Part shown: piece by piece, positions 37,329-45,151 of the stretch
Layout of the letters: the number at the start of each line of letters is the position of its first letter
Numbering within the stretch: the stretch's first letter is position 1
NCBI RefSeq assembly: GCF_006538365.1
Contig: NZ_BJKN01000001.1
Coordinates: 1,030,821 to 1,094,820 of the forward strand
Origin: Moorella sp. E308F
Lineage (GTDB): Bacteria; Bacillota; DSM-521; Neomoorellales; Neomoorellaceae
DNA length: 64,000 nucleotides
Direction: 5' to 3'
Position numbers and translations under genes: made by a program
Notes under the pieces: generated by a model
Seen by the model: the letters and a program-made list of their open reading frames with translations, nothing else
Database searches by the model: none
Told to the model about the DNA's origin: nothing

Positions 37329-38219
37329 TTGGCGACGGACTTTGGTTTTTTGGTCGGCGCGGCTGTTTTTGCGGCCGTGATATTGTTTTTATTAGGCATC
37401 CGGGATGTAAAGGCCCGCTCTTCCTGGCTGGAAGCCAGGCTGCGTTCCCACCAGGAAGCCGGTAGAGAAGAAGGTTGGATGAGCTCTCTCCAGAAAAAAG
37501 CGGCCCAGGCGGGGCTTGACATCCCCGCGTCGCATATAGCGATTGCCGCCCTGGTGGGAGCCCTCGGGGGAGCAGTGGCGGTCCTGGCGCTGACCGGGAA
37601 GCCCCTTTTAGGTCTTTTTGGGCTTCTGGCGGGCATATATGCTCCCCGGGCCTGGGTGGAACGCCGCATCCGGGGACGCGCCCTGCTGTTCGAGGAGCAG
37701 CTGGAAATAATCCTGGGGCAGATGGCGGCTTCTCTCCGGGCCGGGCAGTCTGTCCAGCAAGCGATTGAACAGGCGGCTCTGTCCTCCGTCCCGCCGGCCA
37801 GGGAAGTCCTGGGCAAGATCGTCCACAATCTTCGCAGCGGCGACAACACTATGACCGCCATTGAAAAGGCCGGGCAGAGCATCAAGTCGCGCGACCTTGA
37901 GGTGATAGCGGCGGCCACGGGACTGCATATGCAGGTCGGCGGCGACCTGGCCCTGGTCTATGATCAGATAGCGGACGGCATCCGGGATAGGAGGGCTTTC
38001 AGGGCCCAGCTTGGCTCAATAACTTCTGAAGGGAGGCTGACGGCCAACATCCTGGCCCTCCTGCCCTTTGTCGCCGTGGGCGGGATGCGCGTCCTCCAGC
38101 CGGATTACATGGCCCCGCTTTTTAACACCACCACGGGGTTGGTGCTTCTGTTTGCCGCATCGGGTTTGATACTGGTGGGCTGGCTGGTCATTAAGAAGAT
38201 AATTGAAATCGAATACTGA
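37329..38219 (+). CDS. TadB-like membrane platform protein (Tad locus 1)
   Basis: This 296-residue T2SF-family protein has N-terminal membrane segments (FLVGAAVFAAVILFLLGI and HIAIAALVGALGGAVAVLAL) and a C-terminal pair, and a cytoplasmic four-helix core with FEEQLEIILGQMAASLRAGQSV, the family signature. The TTG at 37329 is only 2 bases after GGGAGG; an ACG at 37335 sits at the ideal distance of 8 bases, so the true start may be ACG. It pairs with TadC to form the assembly platform. Confidence 0.88.
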   Translation: MATDFGFLVGAAVFAAVILFLLGIRDVKARSSWLEARLRSHQEAGREEGWMSSLQKKAAQAGLDIPASHIAIAALVGALGGAVAVLALTGKPLLGLFGLLAGIYAPRAWVERRIRGRALLFEEQLEIILGQMAASLRAGQSVQQAIEQAALSSVPPAREVLGKIVHNLRSGDNTMTAIEKAGQSIKSRDLEVIAAATGLHMQVGGDLALVYDQIADGIRDRRAFRAQLGSITSEGRLTANILALLPFVAVGGMRVLQPDYMAPLFNTTTGLVLLFAASGLILVGWLVIKKIIEIEY

Positions 38220-38235
38220 AACGAAAATGGAGGTG

Positions 38236-39126
38236 ATGGCGATTAACGCTGCTGTACCGGCGCTGCCGGTAGGTTTCTTTACTGGCGTCGCCGTGCTGTT
38301 TTTTACCGTTTACCTGGACCTGAAGCGCCGGGGCCGATTTTCCATCTTCGCCGAAATGGGCCGCAGCGCGGCCGCCGGGATGGGACAGGCAGGCGTGAAG
38401 GAGCAGATAACCGGCGCCCTTTTGCCGGTCGTTTTGGCCGCTTACCCTGATGACGTGAGGGAGACGACGGAAAAAAAGCTGGTTTGGGCAGGCATTGAAA
38501 ACCTCAACGCTCTGGAGTTCCTGGCGGTTAAACTCGCGGTGGCTATAGGGGCTTTGGTCCTCGGCGGGGCTTTAAGCCTGCTTTTTAATATTCCTTATTT
38601 CTGGTTTCTGCTCCTGGGCGTGTTCGGGTATGTCGCCCCTGATTACTGGCTGCAGGGCAGGATTTCCGCCCGCCAGAAGGAAATACGCCGGGATATGCTG
38701 GAGTTTTCCACCCTTCTGGCCACCGTTATCCGCGCGGGAGGAGGTGATGTCTACGGGGCCCTCCAGCAGGTAGGGAGATGGTTCGGCGGCGTCCTGGGCA
38801 AGGAGGTGATGCTTGCCGCCCACGATATGGCCTCCGGCTCGCGGAGGGCTGACGCCTTGCTGAAGATGGCTGAAAGGTGCGGCGTCGATGAGCTGTCGCA
38901 GTTGGTACAGGTTATCATCCAGGCCGACCGTTACGGCACGCCCATAGCCGAAGCGATATCCGAACATGCCGCCCAGATGCGGGTTTTGAGGCGCTACGCC
39001 GCCGAAAAGCAGGCGGGTGAAGCCGTGGTCAAGATGACTTTGCCTTTGCTGCTGTTTATTGTAGGCCCCCTGCTCTTTTTGTTGATTTTTCCCGCGACAA
39101 TTCAATTCGGCCAGATATTGAAGTAA
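38236..39126 (+). CDS. TadC-like membrane platform protein (Tad locus 1)
   Basis: This 296-residue T2SF-family protein has hydrophobic segments at residues about 8-24, about 105-140 and at the C-terminus (LPLLLFIVGPLLFLLIFPATI). EFSTLLATVIRAGGGDVYGAL is the conserved cytoplasmic core. The ATG at 38236 is just 2 bases after GGAGG, while the ATT at 38242 is at 8 bases; start selection is therefore uncertain. It lies directly after TadB and before the Flp pilin. Confidence 0.87.
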   Translation: MAINAAVPALPVGFFTGVAVLFFTVYLDLKRRGRFSIFAEMGRSAAAGMGQAGVKEQITGALLPVVLAAYPDDVRETTEKKLVWAGIENLNALEFLAVKLAVAIGALVLGGALSLLFNIPYFWFLLLGVFGYVAPDYWLQGRISARQKEIRRDMLEFSTLLATVIRAGGGDVYGALQQVGRWFGGVLGKEVMLAAHDMASGSRRADALLKMAERCGVDELSQLVQVIIQADRYGTPIAEAISEHAAQMRVLRRYAAEKQAGEAVVKMTLPLLLFIVGPLLFLLIFPATIQFGQILK

Positions 39127-39150
39127 CTTAAAATATGGAGGTAATGGTTC

Positions 39151-39318
39151 ATGCGCGATGTGTTAAAACGGCTGTATGTCGACCAGCGCGGCATCGGTTT
39201 GCTGGAATACGCCGGCTTGGCGGTACTGTTGTTGCTTGCGGTCTGGGGAGTGACTAAGGCATTAGGAATTAGCGTGGGCAACGTTTTTAGCGATATCAAA
39301 GATAAACTTGGACATTGA
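39151..39318 (+). CDS. Flp-type major pilin (Tad locus 1)
   Basis: This 55-residue protein reads MRDVLKRLYVDQRGIGLLEY then AGLAVLLLLAVWGVTKALGI. The short basic leader, a glycine before a hydrophobic stretch and the glutamate-tyrosine pair five residues later are the class III (Flp) prepilin signature; cleavage would follow the RG.G region. GGAGG precedes the ATG by 9 bases. It ends the first Tad operon and is followed by a strong terminator. No prepilin peptidase lies in this locus; two lie in Tad locus 2. Confidence 0.85.
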   Translation: MRDVLKRLYVDQRGIGLLEYAGLAVLLLLAVWGVTKALGISVGNVFSDIKDKLGH

Positions 39319-39328
39319 TCTGTTTTTG

Positions 39329-39361
39329 CCCGGCGGCTCAATACTGCCGGGTTTTTCTTTT
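39329..39361 (+). terminator. Terminator of Tad operon 1
   Basis: CCCGGC / GCCGGG, within a slightly longer imperfect stem, is followed by TTTTTCTTTT directly after the Flp pilin gene. Confidence 0.88.
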
Positions 39362-39451
39362 GGTTGGAAGGGGTGTGTAGAACAGCGCAAGTGGGAAAGG
39401 AGAAAGACTTGCTAAATTGCCAGCCTTTGGCTAGAATGGAGGTGAAGGCAG

Positions 39452-39823
39452 GTGAGCGCCATGCCGGAGGAAGTGTTGAAAGAAATCGCGGCAACAAACG
39501 AGCCGCCGAACAGGCTGGCATCTTCCGAATTTTTCTTTCTTCTTCAGAGAATAGACAGGCTAGATGAGAAACTATCCGGTAGGGTTGACGGTCTGCAAGA
39601 AAAAATTGACAGGCTTGACGAGAAATTTTCCAGAGAGATTAAAGAAGTAGACCTCAAATTATCCGCCAGGATTGATAATGTGGAAGAAAAAATTGACAGG
39701 CTTCAGGATAGGTTAGACTTGGTTCAAGACAGGGTAGATAGCATAAAATTTTGGACAATAGGCGCTGTAATCACTTTGATAGCCGGATTTGCCGGCGTAA
39801 TCATTACGTTGCTGCAAAAATGA
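39452..39823 (+). CDS. Coiled-coil protein with C-terminal membrane anchor
   Basis: This 123-residue protein starts at a GTG behind GGAGGTGAAGG. Residues about 30-95 form a heptad coiled coil with repeated IDRLDEK / IDRLQDR units and LSGRVDGLQEK-LSARIDNVEEK repeats. One membrane helix closes the protein (WTIGAVITLIAGFAGVIITLL). The architecture resembles holin-associated XhlA or Bdr-like proteins, but the family is not certain. Its N-terminus MSAMPEEVLKE resembles those of the tiny frames at 40279 and 40505. Confidence 0.72.
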   Translation: MSAMPEEVLKEIAATNEPPNRLASSEFFFLLQRIDRLDEKLSGRVDGLQEKIDRLDEKFSREIKEVDLKLSARIDNVEEKIDRLQDRLDLVQDRVDSIKFWTIGAVITLIAGFAGVIITLLQK

Positions 39824-39922
39824 TTTTGGTGCTGTGGAAAAAGCGCCCTCAGCAAAATGAGAGATTAATAGAAAACCCTTGAGAGAGAATTATACAAACA
39901 AAATCCTTAAAGAGAGATAGTA

Positions 39923-39952
39923 CTGGCAGGTTGCGCCAAAATATGCTAAAAT
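39923..39952 (+). promoter_or_regulatory. Candidate promoter of the toxin mRNA
   Basis: TAAAAT (39947-39952) is preceded by TG two bases upstream (extended -10), with a weak -35 CTGGCA at 39923. A transcript would start near the GGATACGCAA at 39959. Confidence 0.5.
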
Positions 39953-40021
39953 AGTACAGGATACGCAAGACAAGCTGGCCTCACTCCACCGGGGACTCGG
40001 TTTCAAGGGGGGTGAGGCGGG

Positions 40022-40111
40022 ATGATCACAATATCAGATGCGATTCAAGCTGTAATAGCCACGTTGCTTCTGATATCCCTGGTTGTCTCAATCATCAACC
40101 TGGTTAAATAA
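40022..40111 (+). CDS. Holin-like type I toxin peptide
   Basis: This 29-residue peptide reads MITISDAIQAVIATLLLISL then VVSIINLVK: a short polar N-terminus, one membrane helix and a basic tail. It resembles the small holin-like toxins of type I systems (TxpA/BsrG/Fst class). GGGGGGTGAGGCGGG supplies its ribosome site, which can pair with the upstream CCTCACTCCACC. Its mRNA would run 39959-40148 and end in a 16-bp hairpin shared with an opposing RNA. The encoded peptide is far below usual annotation thresholds. Confidence 0.72.
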   Translation: MITISDAIQAVIATLLLISLVVSIINLVK

Positions 40112-40148
40112 ACGACCTCTTACTTCTCCTACAAGTAAGAGGTCGTTT
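40110..40148. terminator. Bidirectional terminator of toxin and antitoxin RNAs
   Basis: AAACGACCTCTTACTT (40110-40125) and AAGTAAGAGGTCGTTT (40133-40148) form a perfect 16-bp stem with a 7-base loop. It immediately follows the toxin stop codon and lies at the end of the opposing RNA as well. Confidence 0.85.
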
Positions 40149-40198
40149 AAAAGCCTCGGTTGAGTGAGGCGCCCACAGCCTTAGTTTTGCGTATCCTT
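40110..40198 (-). ncRNA. Antisense regulator RNA of the toxin
   Basis: A strong minus-strand promoter (40205-40234) predicts a transcript of about 85-90 bases starting GGATACGCAAAAC and ending in the shared hairpin. It carries GCCTCAC (complement of 40164-40170), which is complementary to the GTGAGGC of the toxin ribosome site (40012-40018), and complementary terminator sequence. The layout resembles RNA II of the par/Fst locus. Confidence 0.6.
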
Positions 40199-40204
40199 AA
40201 TTAA

Positions 40205-40234
40205 AGTATACATACCCTTTGTGACACTTGTCAA
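40205..40234 (-). promoter_or_regulatory. Strong promoter of the antisense RNA
   Basis: Read on the minus strand, TTGACA (40234-40229) and TATACT (40210-40205) are spaced by 18 bases, matching both consensus boxes exactly or with one change. Confidence 0.75.
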
Positions 40235-40249
40235 GGATGGGTTTTCAGC

Positions 40250-40275
40250 AATCCGGCTCCAGGCCGGATTTTTTA
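40250..40275 (+). terminator. Intrinsic terminator
   Basis: AATCCGGC / GCCGGATT, 8 bp with a 5-base loop, is followed by a run of T residues. Confidence 0.75.
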
Positions 40276-40278
40276 TTT

Positions 40279-40323
40279 ATGTCGGAAGAAGTGGAAGAGA
40301 TTCTCCGGGAGCTTCAGCTATAG
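40279..40323 (+). pseudogene. 14-codon remnant related to the 40505 peptide
   Basis: ATG at 40279 encodes MSEEVEEILRELQL and stops. It matches the PEEVEELLREL segment of the small peptide at 40505, so it looks like a truncated copy. It has no clear ribosome site. Confidence 0.4.
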
Positions 40324-40338
40324 AGGTATGAGACGTAT

Positions 40339-40366
40339 GAAGGCTATCCTTAAAAGGATAGCCTTC
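40339..40366. repeat. Inverted repeat / hairpin
   Basis: GAAGGCTATCC (40339-40349) and GGATAGCCTTC (40356-40366) form an 11-bp stem with a 6-base loop. The following CTCATAACAATTTTT is a poor T-tract, so it may be a weak terminator or an RNA stabiliser. Confidence 0.6.
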
Positions 40367-40504
40367 TCATAACAATTTTTGAATCGGGCCTTAAGCCCCA
40401 TTGACAATAATGTTTGTACGGTATTCTAATTCTATACTTTGCCAGATAGTTGCAGTAATTATACAGAAAAGCTAAAAATTCCTTTTTACAGGGAGGTGAG
40501 GTAT

Positions 40505-40609
40505 TTGCCGGAAGAAGTCCTGACGCCAGAAGAAGTGGAAGAACTGCTGCGGGAGCTCAACGAAAGGTTTGGCGAGGGAACAAATATGCCCCAAAATTCG
40601 TCTAAATAA
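40505..40609 (+). CDS. Small acidic peptide
   Basis: A TTG at 40505 with GGGAGGTGAGG upstream encodes 34 residues, MPEEVLTPEEVEELLRELNE then RFGEGTN and a short tail. It is a glutamate-rich amphipathic helix. Its first residues match the start of the coiled-coil protein at 39452. It lies just upstream of the SLH gene and could be a leader or a small regulator; the function is unknown. Confidence 0.5.
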   Translation: MPEEVLTPEEVEELLRELNERFGEGTNMPQNSSK

Positions 40610-40628
40610 TTAAAAGGAGATGATTTCC

Positions 40629-41618
40629 ATGTTCAAGAAGCCGGCCCTTTTTGCCGCCCTGGTGGTAATGCTGTTCTCCTTTATCATTCCAGCCCACGCC
40701 GAGATGGAGTACCGCTTCAGTGATAAGGATACCATCACGAAGGATTTTTCCTGGGGCCAGGACGACATTATCGAGGCCATCGACTTCGAGCTTTACGCCG
40801 GTTATCCGGATAACACCCTGGGGCTCAACAACAACATGACCCGGGCGGAGTTCGCCGCCGTGCTGAACCGCATTTTAGATGCGGGTGGCACTCCCGGGCC
40901 GAACTGGTATGACGGGGCCGTAGACGGCCTAGTGAAGGCCGGGGTGATCTCCGACAAAGGCGGGAATTGGGATGCCGCTATTACCCGGCTGGAGGCGGCG
41001 CAGTGGCTGGGCCGCCTGGCTAAAGTCTACCAGGTGACGGTCAAGGACCAGGGCGCGACCTTCACGGACACCTCCGACCCGGACGCCATCTACGCCAGCA
41101 AGACTGGCCTGATGAAAGGCGTCAGCCCGGGCGTCCTGGGGGCCGACCAGAACCTTTTACGGGGTGAGGCGGCGGTGCTGCTGCTCAGGGTGGCTAAGAG
41201 CGTGGATAATAATTTGCCGAGTGACGATGAGTTGAAGCAGGCGATGATGGAAGCTATAGGAGACGTTAACGCTGATATAGCAGACTTTGAAGCCCGGCGT
41301 AATGTAGATTTGAGTTTTTATGATAAGCTGCCCTACAAACGGGTGACCAGGGCTTACTTTGAGGGCGCACGGAGGTTTATGTATGACAACCGAAATGATG
41401 GGAGGAAAAATTATCAGGGTAAAATTGACGAAACCAAAGTGGCTGAAAAACATAATGCTATCGCTTACGCCGTTTGCAAAATAGAAAATGAGAGTGGTTA
41501 TAAAGGCATTATTATCGCACGTTTAAAGAAAATTGACGGTCGTTGGATGTTGACCCAAGGCGGGACGCCTGATAACAGGGATTTAAAATACCTGCGGCAA
41601 GTAGGCTATATGAAATAA
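40629..41618 (+). CDS. SLH-domain exported protein
   Basis: This 329-residue protein has a signal peptide (FKKPALFAALVVMLFSFIIP then AHA). S-layer-homology repeats occupy about residues 45-190 (DFELYAGYPDNTLGLNNNMT with RAEFAAVLNRIL, and TRLEAAQWLGRLAK), which anchor proteins to secondary cell-wall polymer. The C-terminal 120 residues are a separate domain of unknown function (YKGIIIARLKKIDGRWMLTQ). The ATG at 40629 is 9 bases after GGAG. It may attach pilus-related material to the wall. Confidence 0.85.
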   Translation: MFKKPALFAALVVMLFSFIIPAHAEMEYRFSDKDTITKDFSWGQDDIIEAIDFELYAGYPDNTLGLNNNMTRAEFAAVLNRILDAGGTPGPNWYDGAVDGLVKAGVISDKGGNWDAAITRLEAAQWLGRLAKVYQVTVKDQGATFTDTSDPDAIYASKTGLMKGVSPGVLGADQNLLRGEAAVLLLRVAKSVDNNLPSDDELKQAMMEAIGDVNADIADFEARRNVDLSFYDKLPYKRVTRAYFEGARRFMYDNRNDGRKNYQGKIDETKVAEKHNAIAYAVCKIENESGYKGIIIARLKKIDGRWMLTQGGTPDNRDLKYLRQVGYMK

Positions 41619-41639
41619 CTTTAAAGGAGCGGATTTCTC

Positions 41640-43550
41640 ATGCTGCGTAAAGCCTTTTTCAGGGCTTTTTTCTTTTTGCTTCTCATGGCGGCATTGGCCA
41701 GCCCGGCTTTTGCTTTCGTTGAGGGTGAAGGATATTCTAAAGGCGCCCCTTCCGACTCCCATGCACCCCTCTCCAACGGCATGACCTGGTTCGTCCGCCG
41801 CGTGCCGGTGATACTGTATAACCCCAATTCTGTTACCGCCAGTCTGGAGGGAAATAAGGGTGAAATCAGCCTGAGCGACGTGGATCTGGTTTGGGGTGAG
41901 CTCTGGACCAAGCCGGGATGGGCGCAGGAGGGAAGCCGGTACGGCCTGAACGAGCTTTACATCCCTATCAACCCCGGTATGACCCCGGCCCCGGCGTCCG
42001 GGACGAAAAAGGTCATCCTGCCGGACTCCGATTTTGACAATCCTGATGTGTTGAGCTTCCTGGCGGACTATTTTGACGTGTCCGCCCAGACGCGGTTAAT
42101 TGATAAAAATAACATCTGGGCGGGTGATGCCTCTTCGGGGCTGTACGTTAACATTCCCCTACCTGCACGTCAGGACTTCTTGTCACAGGAGGAAGGGATG
42201 AATGAAGTTCAGGCGGCAAAATGGAAGCCTTTTCTGGCAAACCAGGCGTATCCCGACGGGCTGATACCTTCCGCCGACGGTAGCAGGCAGTTTCTGCGGG
42301 CATTGGACGCCTTCAACCAAGGTGCGACCTTTTACTACCACCTGCTTTTAAACCCCGGGCCCCAGTCAAACAACTGGCAGGTGGCGGCGCAGACGAGCCC
42401 TTATTATGACGAGAACTCTCCAGGTGGTACGGGCTTCTACCGCGGCAAAGACTGGAGCGACCAGCTGAAAAACAGTCCTGCGTCGGTGCCGGGCTTCATC
42501 GGGGCGATAGCGCCGTGGGCGAACTTAAAGCTGGAAGGGCCGGTTGAAATAACCGGGGCTCCGGGCGAAGAGAAGGAAGCCCAATACATGCTCACTGACG
42601 AAAGCTCCGCTGATCTGACCCCTGATGTAGGAGTAAAACGTGAGGGCGGGGAATATGTCACGGCGGCCAAAGTCCCGGTGAAAGCGTGGGACAAAGCGCC
42701 GGTGACTTTAAAATTCAAAGTAGAAGACACACCTTACAAAGTACGGGTGGCTGTGAATCCCTTTGGGGGATTGCTGGAATCCACCTATAAAGACAATTAC
42801 GTGGATGTGACGATTAAACCCATCGCCCCCGATATGTACGTCAAATTGTTGGATCCCGGAGCTTCGGAAGCCGAACCGGGCAAGGCCTACACCGGGACTG
42901 TAGTCTACGGGTTGGCCGCGGACTACCCCGTGCCGGTGAAGGCGACTTTATCGTTGACTAATAACGGCTACAGCGCGACGGCATCCGACGGCACGCCTTT
43001 GAACGAGCAGGTGCCGGTGGAGTTCCGGCCGGGGGAAGAAAAGACCTTCACCTTCACCTGGCACGGCGACGAGAACGGCAATACCTTGACGGCGAAGATC
43101 CACCCTGTCAATCCGCCGGACGATGTGGACTGGAGCAACAACAGCAAACAGGTTTACATGCCGCCTGCGGTGCAGTGCACGGATATAAGCGCATCTTTGA
43201 CCTATTCTCCCCGCCAGCAGAGGTATGCTGGCATGAATACCGCCCTGGTAGCCACAATCAGCCGGGATAATGAAGGCCCGGCCGGGCCGGTGCAGGTAAA
43301 GGTCACCATATCCGGCAACGGCATATATGACACCAAATATATTTCCCTGAACCGGGGCGGCAGCACAACATTGAGCTGGGTTATCAGGCCCAACGCGGCA
43401 GGCAGCTATACTTTTAAGGTGACTGCTACTCCTTTAGGAGTCGAAGACTGCAGCCCGGGAAACAACAGCGACACGGTAACAGTTCCCGTAGGCAGCCTGC
43501 CCGGCTTTAACCCGCCGGACAGCAAGATAAGTGTGGAGTTGATAAGCTAG
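41640..43550 (+). CDS. Large secreted protein with CARDB-like domains
   Basis: This 636-residue exported protein has a signal peptide (RKAFFRAFFFLLLMAALASP then AFA). The middle contains several beta-sandwich repeats: KFKVEDTPYKVRVAVNPFGG, VNPPDDVDWSNNSKQVY and VTATPLGVEDCSPGNNSDTV, which resemble CARDB adhesion modules with their 'D.SNN' and 'PGNNS' motifs. The N-terminal 300 residues are not recognised. It lies between the SLH gene and the TadE/TadG genes and may be part of the surface appendage. Confidence 0.75.
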   Translation: MLRKAFFRAFFFLLLMAALASPAFAFVEGEGYSKGAPSDSHAPLSNGMTWFVRRVPVILYNPNSVTASLEGNKGEISLSDVDLVWGELWTKPGWAQEGSRYGLNELYIPINPGMTPAPASGTKKVILPDSDFDNPDVLSFLADYFDVSAQTRLIDKNNIWAGDASSGLYVNIPLPARQDFLSQEEGMNEVQAAKWKPFLANQAYPDGLIPSADGSRQFLRALDAFNQGATFYYHLLLNPGPQSNNWQVAAQTSPYYDENSPGGTGFYRGKDWSDQLKNSPASVPGFIGAIAPWANLKLEGPVEITGAPGEEKEAQYMLTDESSADLTPDVGVKREGGEYVTAAKVPVKAWDKAPVTLKFKVEDTPYKVRVAVNPFGGLLESTYKDNYVDVTIKPIAPDMYVKLLDPGASEAEPGKAYTGTVVYGLAADYPVPVKATLSLTNNGYSATASDGTPLNEQVPVEFRPGEEKTFTFTWHGDENGNTLTAKIHPVNPPDDVDWSNNSKQVYMPPAVQCTDISASLTYSPRQQRYAGMNTALVATISRDNEGPAGPVQVKVTISGNGIYDTKYISLNRGGSTTLSWVIRPNAAGSYTFKVTATPLGVEDCSPGNNSDTVTVPVGSLPGFNPPDSKISVELIS

Positions 43551-43568
43551 GAGTTCCTTCTTTATCCG

Positions 43569-43592
43569 GGCCGCCGCAAGGCGGCCTTTTTT
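43569..43592 (+). terminator. Intrinsic terminator
   Basis: GGCCGCC / GGCGGCC with a GCAA tetraloop is followed by six T residues. Confidence 0.92.
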
Positions 43593-43607
43593 GATGGGAG
43601 GGATTTT

Positions 43608-44081
43608 ATGAGACTGCATAAAGATGAGCGCGGCAACGTGATCCTGGAATTTGCCCTGGTTTTCCCTATATTTATAGCCCTGGTCCTGGGGACAATCAAT
43701 TTCGCCATCCTGCTCAACAACCACATTGTGGCGGCCTCTGCCGCCAGGGATGCTGGGCGGACGGCGGCAGTCACCGGCAGGCTGTCGGACGCCTTGAGCA
43801 AAGGGCAAAAAATCCTTGAAGCGGCAGGATTGGGACAGGGGAAGGGAGATGTCCGTGTGTCTGGCCTGGGAAGCCGAAACGAAAGGGTGACGGCAACGGT
43901 TACATACAGAACTCCGGTATTTGCGCCGGGGATCGCCGCCTTTCTTGGCGGCAAAGCGATGGACAACGAAATCACCCTGGAGCAGCAGAGCAGCTATTAT
44001 GTGGAGTACCGCAACCGCATGGAGCCTGATCGTACCCGGCCCGTTTGCGTGGGATGCTCCTGCAGTGGAGAGTGCTGGTAA
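43608..44081 (+). CDS. TadE-like pseudopilin with Cys-rich C-terminus
   Basis: This 157-residue protein begins MRLHKDERGNVILEFALVFP then IFIALVLGTINFAILL, a TadE-type prepilin-like leader with glycine cleavage site and the LEFA motif. The body has AASAARDAGRTAAVTG. Its C-terminus, VCVGCSCSGECW, has four cysteines in a GCSC arrangement that recurs in the TadG-like protein two genes on. The ATG follows GGGAGGG. Confidence 0.85.
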   Translation: MRLHKDERGNVILEFALVFPIFIALVLGTINFAILLNNHIVAASAARDAGRTAAVTGRLSDALSKGQKILEAAGLGQGKGDVRVSGLGSRNERVTATVTYRTPVFAPGIAAFLGGKAMDNEITLEQQSSYYVEYRNRMEPDRTRPVCVGCSCSGECW

Positions 44082-44082
44082 A

Positions 44083-44493
44083 ATGCTGAAGCGTCTTTAT
44101 AAAGACTGCCGGGGCCCGGTGATGCTGGAGTTCGTCCTTTCCTGCATTTTGCTCATCGTCATTTTAATGGGAATCGTAAACGTGTCTCTCCTGCTCAAAG
44201 ACAAACTGGGGGCGGTAGCGGCGGCAAGGGAAGCTGGCCGCACTTATGCCGTGACTCTGAACATAAGTAAGGCATCCCAGGTGGGGTATGAAGTTTTAAG
44301 CGCGGCAGGAATAAACCCTGCCAGGGCGCAGGTAGTTCTTACACCTAACTCTCCCGGACAAAACCTGGTGACCGCCCAGGTCGCCTGCAATTCTCCAGTT
44401 TTCCTGCCTGGAATAACGGCGCTTTTAGGAGGTGCTCCATGGGAAAAGAGCATACAGGTGACCGGTTCCGCGGTATTCAGATACGAGCCTTGA
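44083..44493 (+). CDS. TadE-like pseudopilin, second copy
   Basis: This 136-residue protein starts MLKRLYKDCRGPVMLEFVLS then CILLIVILMGIVNVSLLL, and shares the AAAREAGRTYAV and PVFLPGITALLGGA segments with the preceding TadE-like protein, so the two are tandem paralogues. The ATG lies 1 base after the previous stop. Its C-terminus overlaps the next gene by 55 bases. Confidence 0.82.
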   Translation: MLKRLYKDCRGPVMLEFVLSCILLIVILMGIVNVSLLLKDKLGAVAAAREAGRTYAVTLNISKASQVGYEVLSAAGINPARAQVVLTPNSPGQNLVTAQVACNSPVFLPGITALLGGAPWEKSIQVTGSAVFRYEP

Positions 44494-45149
44494 AAAAGGA
44501 TGAGCACGGCGCAATACTGCTGATGACTGTCTTGCTCCTGGCCATTCTTCTCCTTTTGGCTGGCCTGGCTACCGACTTTGCCAGGCTTTACGTGGCCAGG
44601 GAAGAGCTCCAGACGGCGGTGGACGCAGCGGCCCTGGCCGGGTCCAGGCAGGGAGTACGCTATGTGACCATTACCGTGGGATATGGCCATTGCGAGACAT
44701 GCTGCGGCCTTGACGGGTGTTCCTGCTGCTGCGTATGCGATCCCCCGGTAACCCTGACCGGACCGGAAAAGGATTTGGTTGAAAAAGGGGGTTGGAAGCG
44801 CGGTACCTGCTGTGACCGTTTTTTGGGTTATGAAAAGAGGTGGATTGAATATCCATCCAATACTACTGCGGTTGCCAGTACAGTCCTGGATATAAACTGG
44901 CCGCGGTTTATGAGTCCGGAATACGGTGGCGGCAAGTTGAGCGACAAGATAGAGATATATGACAGCGGACCGTATTCCCCTTCGGTTGTGGCCAGGGCTG
45001 CCGGTATGATTAAAACGACGTTTCTCAAGTTGGCCGGCATTAAGGATGTAAGTTCGAGCCGCTGCTCGCAGGCGGGCACTTTTTATTCGGTTATAAGAAA
45101 CGGCTGGCTCCTGGGCAGGAACAGCGCTCCCATGGATGCCTGCCGGTGA
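44439..45149 (+). CDS. TadG-like protein with Cys cluster
   Basis: This 236-residue protein has a basic N-terminus, DEHGAILLMTVLLLAILLLLAG membrane segment (about 21-45), and ATDFARLYVAREELQTAVDA with AALAGSRQG, the TadG/putative Flp pilus-assembly pattern. Residues about 76-93 contain CETCCGLDGCSCCCVC, eight cysteines in a short span, and further cysteines follow. The start ATG follows GGAGG by 6 bases. The cysteines and neighbouring VKOR gene suggest a disulfide-stabilised surface protein. Confidence 0.83.
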   Translation: MGKEHTGDRFRGIQIRALKKDEHGAILLMTVLLLAILLLLAGLATDFARLYVAREELQTAVDAAALAGSRQGVRYVTITVGYGHCETCCGLDGCSCCCVCDPPVTLTGPEKDLVEKGGWKRGTCCDRFLGYEKRWIEYPSNTTAVASTVLDINWPRFMSPEYGGGKLSDKIEIYDSGPYSPSVVARAAGMIKTTFLKLAGIKDVSSSRCSQAGTFYSVIRNGWLLGRNSAPMDACR

Positions 45150-45151
45150 TT

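Noticed and set aside
39959..40196. A small transposon bounded by GGATACGCAA inverted repeats
   Set aside because: The interior holds two convergent promoters, a toxin-like peptide and a shared terminator; the repeats are better explained as matching 5' ends of the two RNAs. No target duplication flanks them.
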